Source of the DNA: Rikenellaceae bacterium
GTDB taxonomy: Bacteria; Bacteroidota; Bacteroidia; Bacteroidales; UBA932
Length of the DNA: 64,000 nucleotides
NCBI GenBank assembly: GCA_900771335.1
Contig: CAAGNP010000040.1
Location: 1 to 64,000 of the forward strand
Direction: 5' to 3'
Position 1 is the stretch's first letter. Every line of letters begins with the position of its first letter. Both the position numbers and the translations under genes were made by a program. Below, in pieces: positions 53,235 to 61,967 of this stretch. Under the pieces are notes generated by a model. The model did not search any database. It was given only the letters and a program-made list of their open reading frames with translations, and was not told the origin of the DNA.

Positions 53235-54176
53235 ATGAAAAAGGAGACTTACGTGTCGTTGGAGCAGCAATGCGAAATTATGTTTGAGAAGAGTGGCCCC
53301 TTCTGGCACCTGTACACACCGGGAGATAGTGTTGAGATTATTTTTGCAGACAGGGAAGATATGCTTTTCGGAATGAATATAGTAGCCATTTGTCATTCCC
53401 AGCACCCGGAGATTGGGATTTATACATTTGAACTGATGAATAACCATGTCCATTTTATAGTTTCCGGTGAGAAGATGTCGTGTCATATGTTCTTTAACAA
53501 TTTCAAGAGGCGACTGCAGCGGTATCTGCAAAATAGAGAGAAGTATGTAAACCTTTCAGGCTTCAACTGCAAGCTGTTAAGGATCGAATCTCTCCAAAGC
53601 CTCAGGAACGAAATAGTTTATGTCAATAGAAATGGGTATGTGGTCAACTCCAAATGTACACCATACTCTTACCCTTGGGGCTCAGGTATATTTTACTTTA
53701 ACCCCTTGCTGAAGAATGCTCTGTACCAATTGAGTAAAAAGATGACATTGACCCAGGCTCGCAAACTCTTTAAGACAAGAGAGGATATTGATCCGGATCA
53801 GTTTGTGTTCTGTCAAGGTACAGTTTTGCCCCCTTCATATTGTTGTATAGAGAAAGGTGAGATATTTTACAGAGACGCACATCACTATTTTAATCTGTTG
53901 TCAAAATCTTGGGAGGCCTATAGTGCTATCTCTTTAAGGCTGGGGGATTCAATGTTCTTGACCGATGAGGAGATGTATGGCGCGATTTCATCATATACGT
54001 CCAAATACTACGGTCAGAACAGACCGTCAAGCTTGGCCCCTAAGGATAAAATCGACGTAGCCAAAGTAATGCACAGGGAGTATCACGCCACCAACAGGCA
54101 AATCAAGAACATTCTGAAACTCGATTTGTCAGTCGTTCAGGAGCTTTTTCCAAAGGTACAGGGTAATGTGCAATAA
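53235..54176 (+). CDS. REP-associated tyrosine (Y1, HUH) transposase, RAYT-like
   Basis: A 313-residue protein. The N-terminal 155 residues match the Y1_Tnp fold: HUH motif H71-V-H73 inside ELMNNHVHFIVSG, FFNNFKRRLQRYL, and the catalytic tyrosine helix IVYVNRNGYVVNSK (Tyr129 is the likely nucleophile) followed by YPWGS, the usual RAYT end motif. Residues about 156-313 are extra, mostly helical, with a possible helix-turn-helix near IDVAKVMHREYHATNRQIKNIL. Such enzymes nick single-stranded REP hairpins. The gene is bracketed by 83-bp double palindromes on both sides and has no insertion-sequence ends, the arrangement of a domesticated RAYT. A poor promoter candidate (TACTTTCG) is at 53200. Confidence 0.88.
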   Translation: MKKETYVSLEQQCEIMFEKSGPFWHLYTPGDSVEIIFADREDMLFGMNIVAICHSQHPEIGIYTFELMNNHVHFIVSGEKMSCHMFFNNFKRRLQRYLQNREKYVNLSGFNCKLLRIESLQSLRNEIVYVNRNGYVVNSKCTPYSYPWGSGIFYFNPLLKNALYQLSKKMTLTQARKLFKTREDIDPDQFVFCQGTVLPPSYCCIEKGEIFYRDAHHYFNLLSKSWEAYSAISLRLGDSMFLTDEEMYGAISSYTSKYYGQNRPSSLAPKDKIDVAKVMHREYHATNRQIKNILKLDLSVVQELFPKVQGNVQ

Positions 54177-54178
54177 TC

Positions 54179-54261
54179 CCGCGCACGAAAATCGCTAAAA
54201 ATGAACGCGACCCCCGAAAAAAACAGCTCCCGCGCTCACTTTTGTCCAAAAATGAACGCGG
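54179..54261 (+). repeat. 83-bp REP-like double palindrome, copy C (right of RAYT)
   Basis: Palindromes at 54179-54210 and 54230-54261 are separated by the linker CCCCCGAAAAAAACAGCTC (54211-54229). It starts two bases after the RAYT stop. The second palindrome reads CCGCGCTCA...TGAACGCGG. The linker plus flanks (about 33 bp) recurs exactly, in reverse complement, in the 60.5-kb copy. Confidence 0.88.
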
Positions 54262-54280
54262 GAATTATTCAAGGTCTATT

Positions 54281-54388
54281 TTCGCAGGTAAACTATCCTT
54301 CGGTAACCTCTCTACCGGCCTATTCAGAGATCTGTCCGGTGACCTCTTCAGTGGCCACTCCAGAAATCTATTCAGTAACCTCCTCTGA
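54281..54388 (-). repeat. Three 36-bp degenerate repeats covering the end of rnr
   Basis: On the minus strand and in the rnr frame, units of 12 codons start at 54388, 54352 and 54316 and share the codons for (E/R)EVT(E/G). The rnr stop (54368-54370) lies inside the first unit; a second in-frame TAG occurs at 54320-54322. It looks like a decayed tandem duplication of the C-terminal codons. Confidence 0.55.
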
Positions 54389-56476
54389 AATCAGCTGGTA
54401 GTCGATGATCTTCTGTTCGAGGGAAGCGCGGACCACACGGACCTTCACTTTGTCACCGAGGGTGTAGCGGCGGCCGGTCCCTTTACCGATGAGCTGGTAG
54501 TTCTCCTCGTCGAATATGAAGTAGTCGGTGCGGATCTCCCTCAGGGGAACCATCCCTTCGATTTTAGTGGGTTCAATCTCCACATACATACCCCATTCGG
54601 TAAGGCCGGAGATCGATCCGTCAAAAATCTGTCCCACTTTGTCCTGCATAAATTCGACAAGTTTGTATTTGATGCTTGCCCTCTCTGCATCGGTGGCTAT
54701 CTGTTCCCTTTCTGAGGAGTGTTTGCACATACCTTCGTATTCGTCCTTGTTCTGTGATGGCTCCTGGTCGAGGTACATGGCCAGCAGGCGGTGTACCATC
54801 ATGTCCGGATATCGTCTGATGGGGGATGTGAAGTGTGTATAGTAGTCAAATGCCAGTCCGTAGTGGCCGTAGTTGTCGGTGGTGTAGCGTGCGCGGGCCA
54901 TTGAGCGGAGTGCCATCATCTCGATAGCGTTCTCTTCAGGTGATCCTTTCACTTTCCCAAGGAGGGTGTTGAGTGCAGCTGCGATACCTTTACCCTCTTT
55001 TGACAGCCCTTTTGGAGGTGCGGCTTTTTTCTCTGAAGCGGCTTTCTCTTTCCCCTTCTTGGGGGCTGCCTTGGCTTCCCCGCCCGGAAGGTTGTACCCG
55101 AACAGGTGGACAAATTTTCTCAGTGCCTCTATCTTTTCAGGGTTCGGATCCTCGTGTACGCGGTAGACGAAGGTTTTGGCTTTAGCTCCGCGACCAGCTG
55201 GTTTACCTATGAATTGCGCAACGCGCCTGTTGGCCAGAAGCATGAATTCCTCGATGAGCCAGTTGGCCTCTTTCCCTATTTTCTCGTAAACCCCTATCGG
55301 TTTGCCGGTCTCGTCGATCTGTACTTTCATCTCCGGGCGTTCGAAGTTGATTGCACCCGCTTTGAACCTCTTGGCGCGAAGTATCTCGGCGAGTTTATGG
55401 ACTGCCAGAATCTCTGAAGCAAGTACCCCTTCGCCGGTCTCGATAGTCTGCTGGGCCTCATCGTAGTCGAGGCGGACATTGGAGTTGATTACGCTCCTGC
55501 CGAACCACTCATTTACCACATTGCCCTTCTCATCCATCTCAAATACTGCCGAGAAGCAGAGTTTGTCCTCCTGGGGACGGAGAGAGCAGAGGTTGTTCGA
55601 TAGCTTTTCGGGGAGCATCGGGACGGTGCGGTCCACCAGGTAGACAGATGTGCCGCGCTCGAATGCTACCTTGTCTATGAGTGAGCCGGGCCTTACATAG
55701 TGGGTCACATCTGCGATATGGACACCCACCTCGGCATTGCCCGAGGGCAATATCTGATAGGAGATGGCGTCGTCGAAGTCTTTGGCGTCGGCCGGGTCAA
55801 TGGTAAATGTGGTCACCTCGCGAAAGTCGCGGCGGCGTGAGATCTCTGCTGCTGTAATTTCGGCGGATATTGCATTGGCGGCCTCCTCCACATTCGGTTC
55901 AAAGCGATAGGGAAGACCGAATTCTGCCAGGATCGAGTGCATCTCGGTGTCGTTCTCCCCGGGCACTCCGAGGATATCGATAAGCTCCCCGATAGGGGCC
56001 ATTGCCCTGCGGGGCCAATCCTTTACTATTGCTGCCACCTTGAAACCGGAGATCTTTTTGGGATCGCGGGGGGATTCGGGGGTGTCGGGGAACCATTGGT
56101 CCAGATCCTCGATGGGGATACGGATGTCGTATGGCATTACCCTGCTCTCCATAATTACCCAAGCCTCGCTTCGGGTCACCTGCAGGATGCCTATATGTGG
56201 AAGTTTTGACCTCTCAAGGATGAAAAGCACCTCCCCTTCGATCCTTTTTGGCTTGCCGTCCGGTCCAATACCTTTTGCTTTGGTGGTGACCACCTTTACG
56301 GTATCCCCATTGAGCGCTCCGCGCAATTTGGGTGCCGATACAAATATATCATTCTCCTGCCCTGGAATCTCGACAAATCCGTAACCCTCTCTGGTCATAC
56401 TTACTGTCCCTACAAACTCTTCCCTTTTGAAAGGGGCTTTCTTAACCTTTTGTTGTCTTAACTTTCTTCTCTTCAT
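54368..56476 (-). CDS. rnr: Ribonuclease R
   Basis: About 702 residues in the RNase II/R family. A basic N-terminus (MKRRKLRQQKVKKAPF) precedes the cold-shock domains (GTVSMTREGYGFVEI...), the RNB catalytic domain with FTIDPADAKDFDDAIS (metal Asp residues) and LRPQEDKLCFSAVFE, then TSPIRRYPDMMVHR and a C-terminal S1 domain (GQIFDGSISGLTEWGMYVEIE). A Lys/Ala-rich insert near 485-515 is variable. It degrades structured RNA 3' to 5'. The ATG at 56476 replaces a longer frame whose 50 extra residues cover the promoter region of gpmI. Confidence 0.95.
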   Translation of the reverse strand: MKRRKLRQQKVKKAPFKREEFVGTVSMTREGYGFVEIPGQENDIFVSAPKLRGALNGDTVKVVTTKAKGIGPDGKPKRIEGEVLFILERSKLPHIGILQVTRSEAWVIMESRVMPYDIRIPIEDLDQWFPDTPESPRDPKKISGFKVAAIVKDWPRRAMAPIGELIDILGVPGENDTEMHSILAEFGLPYRFEPNVEEAANAISAEITAAEISRRRDFREVTTFTIDPADAKDFDDAISYQILPSGNAEVGVHIADVTHYVRPGSLIDKVAFERGTSVYLVDRTVPMLPEKLSNNLCSLRPQEDKLCFSAVFEMDEKGNVVNEWFGRSVINSNVRLDYDEAQQTIETGEGVLASEILAVHKLAEILRAKRFKAGAINFERPEMKVQIDETGKPIGVYEKIGKEANWLIEEFMLLANRRVAQFIGKPAGRGAKAKTFVYRVHEDPNPEKIEALRKFVHLFGYNLPGGEAKAAPKKGKEKAASEKKAAPPKGLSKEGKGIAAALNTLLGKVKGSPEENAIEMMALRSMARARYTTDNYGHYGLAFDYYTHFTSPIRRYPDMMVHRLLAMYLDQEPSQNKDEYEGMCKHSSEREQIATDAERASIKYKLVEFMQDKVGQIFDGSISGLTEWGMYVEIEPTKIEGMVPLREIRTDYFIFDEENYQLIGKGTGRRYTLGDKVKVRVVRASLEQKIIDYQLISEEVTE

Positions 56477-56490
56477 ATCTTTTATTTTTG

Positions 56491-56498
56491 TAACTTTG
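56491..56498 (+). promoter_or_regulatory. -7 box of gpmI operon
   Basis: TAACTTTG lies 60 nt before the gpmI ATG. A minus-strand TATATTTG at 56541-56548 may serve rnr. Confidence 0.5.
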
Positions 56499-56540
56499 CG
56501 TGATTTTTGCTGTGAACAGAAATCAGCCAAATATTGATAA

Positions 56541-56548
56541 CAAATATA
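56541..56548 (-). promoter_or_regulatory. Possible -7 box of rnr
   Basis: Minus-strand TATATTTG lies 65 nt before the rnr ATG at 56476. It would cross the gpmI -7 box in antiparallel orientation. Confidence 0.4.
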
Positions 56549-56558
56549 ATTAAATAAT

Positions 56559-58079
56559 ATGGAAAATAAGAAAGTACTTTTAATGATTCTTGACGGATGG
56601 GGCGAAGGTAAAAAAGACAATACCAATGCTATCTATACCCAAGGATCTCCGGCTATCGATGCGTTGAGGGGCAAATACCCTGTTTCACACCTTATGGCTT
56701 GCGGTGAGGATGTAGGTCTTCCAGAGGGTCAGATGGGTAACTCTGAGGTGGGTCACCTCAATCTTGGTGCAGGTAGAGTGGTGTATCAGGATCTTGTGAA
56801 GATCAATATCGCTTGCCGCGAGCACAAACTTCTCGAGAACAAAGAGATCAAAGCAGCATACGAATATGTGAAGAGCACAGGCAAAAAGCTTCACTTCATC
56901 GGCCTCACTTCACACGGTGGTGTCCACAGCTCACTTGAGCATCTGTATGAGTTCCTCGCTGTGGCCAAACAGGAGGGTCTTGACAAAGTTTTCGTACACT
57001 GTCTGATGGACGGTCGTGACTGTGACCCCAAATCGGGTAAAGACTTTATCGCAGAGCTTCAGGGCAAATGTGAGGAGAACGGTGCCAAGATAGCATCCAT
57101 CATCGGCCGTTACTACACTATGGACCGTGACAAGAGATGGGAGAGGGTTAAAGAGGGTTATGACCTTATCGTGAAGGGTGTGGGTGAGCCATTCACCGAC
57201 GCAGTGGCTGCTATGCAGAAATCTTACGATGAGGGTATCACCGACGAGTTCGTGAAACCACATTGTGGCGTGGATGCACAAGGCAATCCTATCGCAGTTA
57301 TCGAGGAGGGTGACGCAGTTATCTTCTACAACTTCCGTAACGACCGTGCTCGTGAGATCACCGCAGTCCTTACACAGCAGGATATGCCTGACTTCGGTAT
57401 GAAGACCATTCCACTTTACTACTGCTGCTTGACCCCTTACGATGACAAGTTCACAGGTCTCCACATCCTGTTCGACAAAGAGAATGTTCAGAATACCCTT
57501 GGTGAGGTGGTGGCTGCTGCAGGTCGCAAACAGCTACGTATCGCTGAGACTGAGAAATATGCACACGTGACCTTCTTCTTCTCAGGTGGCCGTGAGGCTG
57601 AGTTTGAGAACGAGAAGAGAATCCTTATCAATTCACCTAAGGTGGCTACCTATGACCTCAAGCCTGAAATGTCGGCTCCAGAGGTGGCTGATGCACTTGT
57701 AGTAGAGCTTCTTAAAGGTGAAAACGACCTTGTGGTTCTAAACTTCGCAAACGGTGACATGGTGGGTCACACCGGTGTATACGACGCTATCCGTCAGGCT
57801 GTCAAGACTATCGATATCTGTGTGGATAAAGTGGTGAATGCTGCTCGTGAAGCCGGCTATACCATCCTTATCACTGCTGACCACGGTAACGCTGACAACG
57901 CTGTAAATGAAGACGGTTCACCAAATACAGCACACTCCCTTAATCCTGTTCCATTTATCGTGGTGGATGACGAGATTAAGGAGGTTAAGGATGGCCGCCT
58001 CGCTGACGTGGCACCTACAGTGCTCAAACTTATGGGTATCGCCCAGCCAGCCGATATGACCGGCGAACCGCTTGTATAA
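56559..58079 (+). CDS. gpmI: Cofactor-independent phosphoglycerate mutase
   Basis: The 506-residue protein is i[13 protein letters not shown] at the start (metal Asp), [14 protein letters not shown] with the catalytic Ser62, [25 protein letters not shown], and [10 protein letters not shown] near the end. It interconverts 3- and 2-phosphoglycerate using manganese. Codon use is highly biased, as expected for glycolysis. The prenyl synthase gene follows 22 nt after its stop. Confidence 0.98.
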   Translation: MENKKVLLMILDGWGEGKKDNTNAIYTQGSPAIDALRGKYPVSHLMACGEDVGLPEGQMGNSEVGHLNLGAGRVVYQDLVKINIACREHKLLENKEIKAAYEYVKSTGKKLHFIGLTSHGGVHSSLEHLYEFLAVAKQEGLDKVFVHCLMDGRDCDPKSGKDFIAELQGKCEENGAKIASIIGRYYTMDRDKRWERVKEGYDLIVKGVGEPFTDAVAAMQKSYDEGITDEFVKPHCGVDAQGNPIAVIEEGDAVIFYNFRNDRAREITAVLTQQDMPDFGMKTIPLYYCCLTPYDDKFTGLHILFDKENVQNTLGEVVAAAGRKQLRIAETEKYAHVTFFFSGGREAEFENEKRILINSPKVATYDLKPEMSAPEVADALVVELLKGENDLVVLNFANGDMVGHTGVYDAIRQAVKTIDICVDKVVNAAREAGYTILITADHGNADNAVNEDGSPNTAHSLNPVPFIVVDDEIKEVKDGRLADVAPTVLKLMGIAQPADMTGEPLV

Positions 58080-58101
58080 ACACAAACTAAAAAATAACCT
58101 T

Positions 58102-59079
58102 ATGCTTAACCTCAATGAAATCGGTCAACTTGTAGAGAAGACCCTGTTTTCTCTGGAGTTGGAAAAGGAGCCTAAAGAGCTCTATGGTCCCATCGCCTAT
58201 ATCCTCTCTATCGGAGGCAAACGTATCCGTCCCAAGATGTGCCTTGCGACCTATAGCCTCTTCTCCAGCAAAGTTGACAGAGATATCCTCTATCCGGCCA
58301 TAGCTTTGGATGTTTTCCATGCATTCACCCTGATCCACGATGACATCATGGACAAGGCTGATATGCGCAGGGGGCAACTGACCATCCATAAGAAATGGAA
58401 CGACAACATAGCCATCCTTTCGGGAGATGTGATGTCTATCCAGGCTTATGAGTATATGGCGTATGCACCACAGGAGGTTCTTCCTGCTGTGATGAAGGTG
58501 TTTACCAAAACTGCCATAGAGGTGTGTGAGGGGCAGCAATACGATATGAATTTTGAGGATACTCCATTCATCACTATGGATGACTACCTCAAAATGATCG
58601 GACTTAAGACAGCTGTGCTTATCGCTTGTTCTGCCAAGATAGGAGCCCTTATCGGTGGCGCAAGCGAGGCCCAAGCACAAGCTCTTTACGACTTCGGATA
58701 CCAGTTGGGTATAGCTTTCCAGATTACAGACGATTATCTTGACGTCTATGCTGATCCTAATGTATTCGGAAAGAATATTGGTGGTGACATTACCAACAAC
58801 AAGAAGAGCTGGCTTTTGGTCAAGACCATGAAGGATGCCCAAGGGGAGGATAAAGAGGAGCTCAATGCGATTCTTGCCCTCTCGGAGGAGTGTGCTGAGG
58901 AGAAGATTTCGAGGATGAAGGCACTTTATGCCAAACTTGATATCGCTTCAGCGGCAGAGGCTGAGATCGAGAAATATTACTCTGCAGCACTTGCTTCACT
59001 TGATAAGCTTGATTTGGATCAGGAGAAGAGGGGTATCATGGAAGAGTTTGCACATCAAATAGTTAAAAGACAGAAATAG
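58102..59079 (+). CDS. Polyprenyl (octaprenyl-type) diphosphate synthase
   Basis: The 325-residue trans-prenyltransferase has GGKRIRPKMCLAT, the first Asp-rich motif LIHDDIMD (Asp80, Asp81, Asp84), GQQYDMNFE and the second motif QITDDYLDVYAD. It extends IPP chains for menaquinone side chains or other isoprenoids; chain length cannot be read. The ATG at 58102 (MLNLNEIG) is chosen because a frame from 58072 would overlap gpmI. The U32 gene begins 3 nt after its stop. Confidence 0.92.
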   Translation: MLNLNEIGQLVEKTLFSLELEKEPKELYGPIAYILSIGGKRIRPKMCLATYSLFSSKVDRDILYPAIALDVFHAFTLIHDDIMDKADMRRGQLTIHKKWNDNIAILSGDVMSIQAYEYMAYAPQEVLPAVMKVFTKTAIEVCEGQQYDMNFEDTPFITMDDYLKMIGLKTAVLIACSAKIGALIGGASEAQAQALYDFGYQLGIAFQITDDYLDVYADPNVFGKNIGGDITNNKKSWLLVKTMKDAQGEDKEELNAILALSEECAEEKISRMKALYAKLDIASAAEAEIEKYYSAALASLDKLDLDQEKRGIMEEFAHQIVKRQK

Positions 59080-59082
59080 ATT

Positions 59083-60330
59083 ATGAGCAATAACGGGAAG
59101 AGAATAGAGATAATGGCCCCTGCGGGCAATTTTGAATGTCTGATGGCTGCCATCCAGGGTGGTGCCAATTCTGTATATTTTGGTGTGGAGAACCTCAATA
59201 TGAGGTCCCATTCTGCCAATAACTTCTCCTCTGAGGATCTTCCCAAGATAGTCGAGATCTGTAAGGCCCATAAGGTCAGAACATATCTTACACTGAATAT
59301 TGCCGTATTCAATGAGGATTTGGAGAAGGCGTACCGCACCCTCGACAAAGCGAAAGAGGCTGGTGTCACTGCTGTAATTGCGTCGGATATGTCGGTTATC
59401 CTTTATGCCCGCTCCATCGAATTCGAGGTACACATCTCGACACAGTTGAGTATATCAAACTCTGAGGCGCTACGCTTCTATGCGCAGTTTGCCGATGTTA
59501 TTGTCCTTGCCCGTGAGCTCAATATGGAGCAGGTTCGTGAGATCAGTGATATCATAGAGAGGGATCAGATAAAAGGTCCCAACGGTGAGCTCGTGCAGAT
59601 AGAGATGTTCTGTCATGGTGCCCTTTGTATGGCCATTTCCGGAAAATGTTATCTGAGCCTTCATGAGTATGGCAGCTCAGCCAATAGGGGTTCATGCTTC
59701 CAGATTTGCCGTCGCGGTTATGAAGTGACCGACCTGGAGACAGGTGCACAACTTCACGTGGACAACAAGTATATCATGTCCCCCAAGGACCTTTGTACAA
59801 TAGAGTTCATCGACAAGATGATAAAGGCCGGTGTCTCTGTCCTTAAAATAGAAGGGCGTGCCCGTGCCGCTGAGTACGTAAAGACAGTTACATCGGCATA
59901 CAGAAGGGCTGTGGATGCTGTGGAAGAGGGGATATTTACCCCTGAATTCGCGGCCGGACTTAAAGAGGAGCTCGCTACGGTATTCAACCGCGGTTTCTGG
60001 GATGGCTACTATCAGGGTGCCCGTCTTGGTCAGTGGAGTGAGGTGTATGGTAGTAAGGCTACCCGTCAGAAGACCTATATCGGTAAAGTGACAAACTATT
60101 TCTCAAATATCGGCGTATCTGAGATACTTGTAGAGGCCGCACCAATCTCGGTAGGGGATACCCTTATGATTATCGGCGCCACTACAGGTGTTGTAGAGCT
60201 TGTCATCCCAGAGATCAGAGTGGCACTCAAGCCGGCCGACACATGTACACAGGGGACATATTGCTCTATCCCTGTTGCCGACCGCATCCGTCGCGGTGAC
60301 AAAGTCTATAAAATTACCGTAAAAGAGTAA
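59083..60330 (+). CDS. Peptidase U32-family protein (TrhP/YegQ-like)
   Basis: The 415-residue protein has the U32 TIM-barrel start IEIMAPAGNFECLMAAIQGGANSVYFG and the cysteine cluster EMFCHGALCMAISGKCYLS...NRGSCFQICRR (Cys177, 182, 189, 205, 209). VLKIEGRARAAEYVKTVTSAYRRAVD follows. In other bacteria members of this family make 5-hydroxyuridine at tRNA position 34 (TrhP). The cysteines may bind an Fe-S cluster. The old name peptidase U32 need not mean protease activity. Confidence 0.88.
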   Translation: MSNNGKRIEIMAPAGNFECLMAAIQGGANSVYFGVENLNMRSHSANNFSSEDLPKIVEICKAHKVRTYLTLNIAVFNEDLEKAYRTLDKAKEAGVTAVIASDMSVILYARSIEFEVHISTQLSISNSEALRFYAQFADVIVLARELNMEQVREISDIIERDQIKGPNGELVQIEMFCHGALCMAISGKCYLSLHEYGSSANRGSCFQICRRGYEVTDLETGAQLHVDNKYIMSPKDLCTIEFIDKMIKAGVSVLKIEGRARAAEYVKTVTSAYRRAVDAVEEGIFTPEFAAGLKEELATVFNRGFWDGYYQGARLGQWSEVYGSKATRQKTYIGKVTNYFSNIGVSEILVEAAPISVGDTLMIIGATTGVVELVIPEIRVALKPADTCTQGTYCSIPVADRIRRGDKVYKITVKE

Positions 60331-60354
60331 GATTATCTGCGACACATATTTGGT

Positions 60355-60474
60355 GACGTGGAGATTAAGGTCCGGAAGGCCTTAGCACCCGCGCTAGATA
60401 GCGGGAGGGACCCGCACCTAAGGTGTGGGAGGGAGTGAGCGAAGCGAACGCCTGGAGGACCTTATCTCCACGTC
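60355..60474 (+). other. 120-nt multi-branched structured element
   Basis: GACGTGGAGATTAAGGTCC (60355-60373) pairs with 60457-60474, a helix of 18 bp with one bulged T. Inside are CCCGC-8nt-GCGGG (60388-60405) and CCCGCACC-TAA-GGTGTGGG (60411-60429), then GAGTGAGCGAAGCGAACG. It begins 25 nt after the U32 stop. It could act as a terminator, a small RNA or a short mobile element with terminal inverted repeats. No T-tract is seen. Confidence 0.5.
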
Positions 60475-60504
60475 CACACATAGCAGCTTTGTCGTGACTG
60501 TTTC

Positions 60505-60587
60505 CCGCGCACGTTTTTGGCCAAAAATGAACGCGGGAGCTGTTTTTTTCGGGGGTCGCGTTCAAAATCGGCCCAAAATGAACGCGA
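60505..60587 (+). repeat. 83-bp REP-like double palindrome, copy B
   Basis: Palindromes at 60505-60536 (with the central 14-bp perfect palindrome TTTTTGGCCAAAAA) and 60556-60587 (perfect arms TCGCGTTCA/TGAACGCGA) are joined by a 19-bp linker, 51 bp start to start. The linker is the exact reverse complement of that in copy C. It lies between the U32 and MATE genes, about 6.3 kb from copy C. Confidence 0.88.
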
Positions 60588-60658
60588 GATTCCATGTGGT
60601 CAGATGATTCAGCGTGAATTAGTGCAGCATGAATGCCGGCAGTGATTATCTGTGCTGA

Positions 60659-61960
60659 TTATTGGCACTTGTTGAATACTTCCCTTTTGGCTACAAGTGA
60701 CAGATAGAGGGTTCTGGCGATGAGGTGTGCGAAGTAGGCATACCAAAGGACCTGTATGCTGTCGGTCGATCCCCTGAAGATAAAGTAAATCACATAGAAT
60801 GCCACACAGGCCCATATCATTGAGTTGCGGATAGGGATGGATGCTGTGGCACCTATATAGATGCCGTCCCACATAAAGGCTGCGCAACTTATTATCGGCA
60901 TCAGTACCAGCCAGAAGAGGATCGGTCTGGTCCCCTCTATCACGGCCGGCTCTGTGGTCATCAGACGGACCATCCACTCACCCCCTACAGCATACGCTAT
61001 GGTGGATATCACTCCGATAGCGGTACTCCACAAGAATAGGTACTTCACCGATATGACCAGATTGGGCCTGTCCTTTGCACCAATGTAGCGCCCTGTCAAA
61101 GCCTCTCCTGCATAGGCAAATCCATCAATAAAGTATGAGAACAGCATCAGAAGCTTCATCATAATGGAGCTCACCGCCAGCTGTACATCGCCGTACCCGG
61201 CAGCCAGCGCGGTAAAACCTGAGTATATGCACATGAAGCATAGCGACCGGACGAAAAGATTTCCATTCAGTTTGAAAAATGCCTTCATGTCCTCCATGTG
61301 GAGACTCTCTTTCAGATCAAAATAGTGGAACAGTTTCCTGTAGTAGATGACAAAGAGTGCTATGGCCAGCAGCAGGCCAGTATACTGGGCAATCACTGTA
61401 CCTAGGGCGATGCCAGCAAATCCCAGGTCAGTGTAGAGTCCAAGCCAGATGCTCACCACTACATTTACCACATTTACCACCACATCTATCGCCATAGGGC
61501 TTACGGTATTCTGCATCCCTATGAACCACCCCTTGAATACGAACAGGGATAGGGTAGCGGGTGCAGCCCAAACACGGATGAAAAAGTATTGTTTGGAGAG
61601 TGCAGCCACTTCGGGCGTGCAATCTATAAATTCAAAAGCGACCAGGATGAAGAGATATTGTATTGCCAATATGAAAAGGGCAGAGCCCAATGAAACAGAG
61701 AGCCCTTGGGTCATGTATTTGATCGAATCCTTGAAGCTCCTCCTTCCGTATGATTGGGCAGTAAGGCCACCGGTCCCTACACGGAGGAATCCGAAATTCC
61801 AGTAGAGAAGGTCGAAAAGCATTGTCCCTACAGCGATGGCACCAATGGCAGCCGCACTGCCCAGACGACCAGCAACAGCTATATCCACCATCCCCACCAG
61901 CGGAACGGTGATATTGGCAAAGATGCTCGGTATGGCCAGTTTGAGTATTCTTCTGTTCAC
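60659..61960 (-). CDS. MATE-family efflux transporter (DinF-like)
   Basis: About 433 residues with twelve hydrophobic helices. DinF-type features include AIPSIFANITVPLVGMVDIAVAGRLG at the start, FLRVGTGGLTAQSYGRR, and FIDGFAYAGEALTGRYIGA in the second half. It exports cationic compounds with Na+ or H+ coupling. The GTG at 61960 (VNRRILKLAIP) lies 7 nt after the rsgA stop and matches the usual family start. The alternative ATG at 62026 would overlap the last 59 nt of rsgA and add 22 non-conserved residues. Confidence 0.88.
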   Translation of the reverse strand: MNRRILKLAIPSIFANITVPLVGMVDIAVAGRLGSAAAIGAIAVGTMLFDLLYWNFGFLRVGTGGLTAQSYGRRSFKDSIKYMTQGLSVSLGSALFILAIQYLFILVAFEFIDCTPEVAALSKQYFFIRVWAAPATLSLFVFKGWFIGMQNTVSPMAIDVVVNVVNVVVSIWLGLYTDLGFAGIALGTVIAQYTGLLLAIALFVIYYRKLFHYFDLKESLHMEDMKAFFKLNGNLFVRSLCFMCIYSGFTALAAGYGDVQLAVSSIMMKLLMLFSYFIDGFAYAGEALTGRYIGAKDRPNLVISVKYLFLWSTAIGVISTIAYAVGGEWMVRLMTTEPAVIEGTRPILFWLVLMPIISCAAFMWDGIYIGATASIPIRNSMIWACVAFYVIYFIFRGSTDSIQVLWYAYFAHLIARTLYLSLVAKREVFNKCQ

Positions 61961-61967
61961 AGCTGCT

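Noticed and set aside
54201..54401. Small plus-strand gene after the RAYT
   Set aside because: The frame reads through palindrome copy C and then antisense to the rnr tail. A similar peptide arises from copy B at 60.4-60.6 kb, so it is the translation of the repeat.
56477..56626. 50-residue N-terminal extension of RNase R
   Set aside because: The extension covers the gpmI promoter and start, is hydrophobic and unlike RNase R, and the normal basic start follows at 56476.
60365..60595. Minus-strand 76-codon frame between U32 and MATE genes
   Set aside because: It consists of REP-like copy B and the structured element read as protein; no homology-like pattern or start context.
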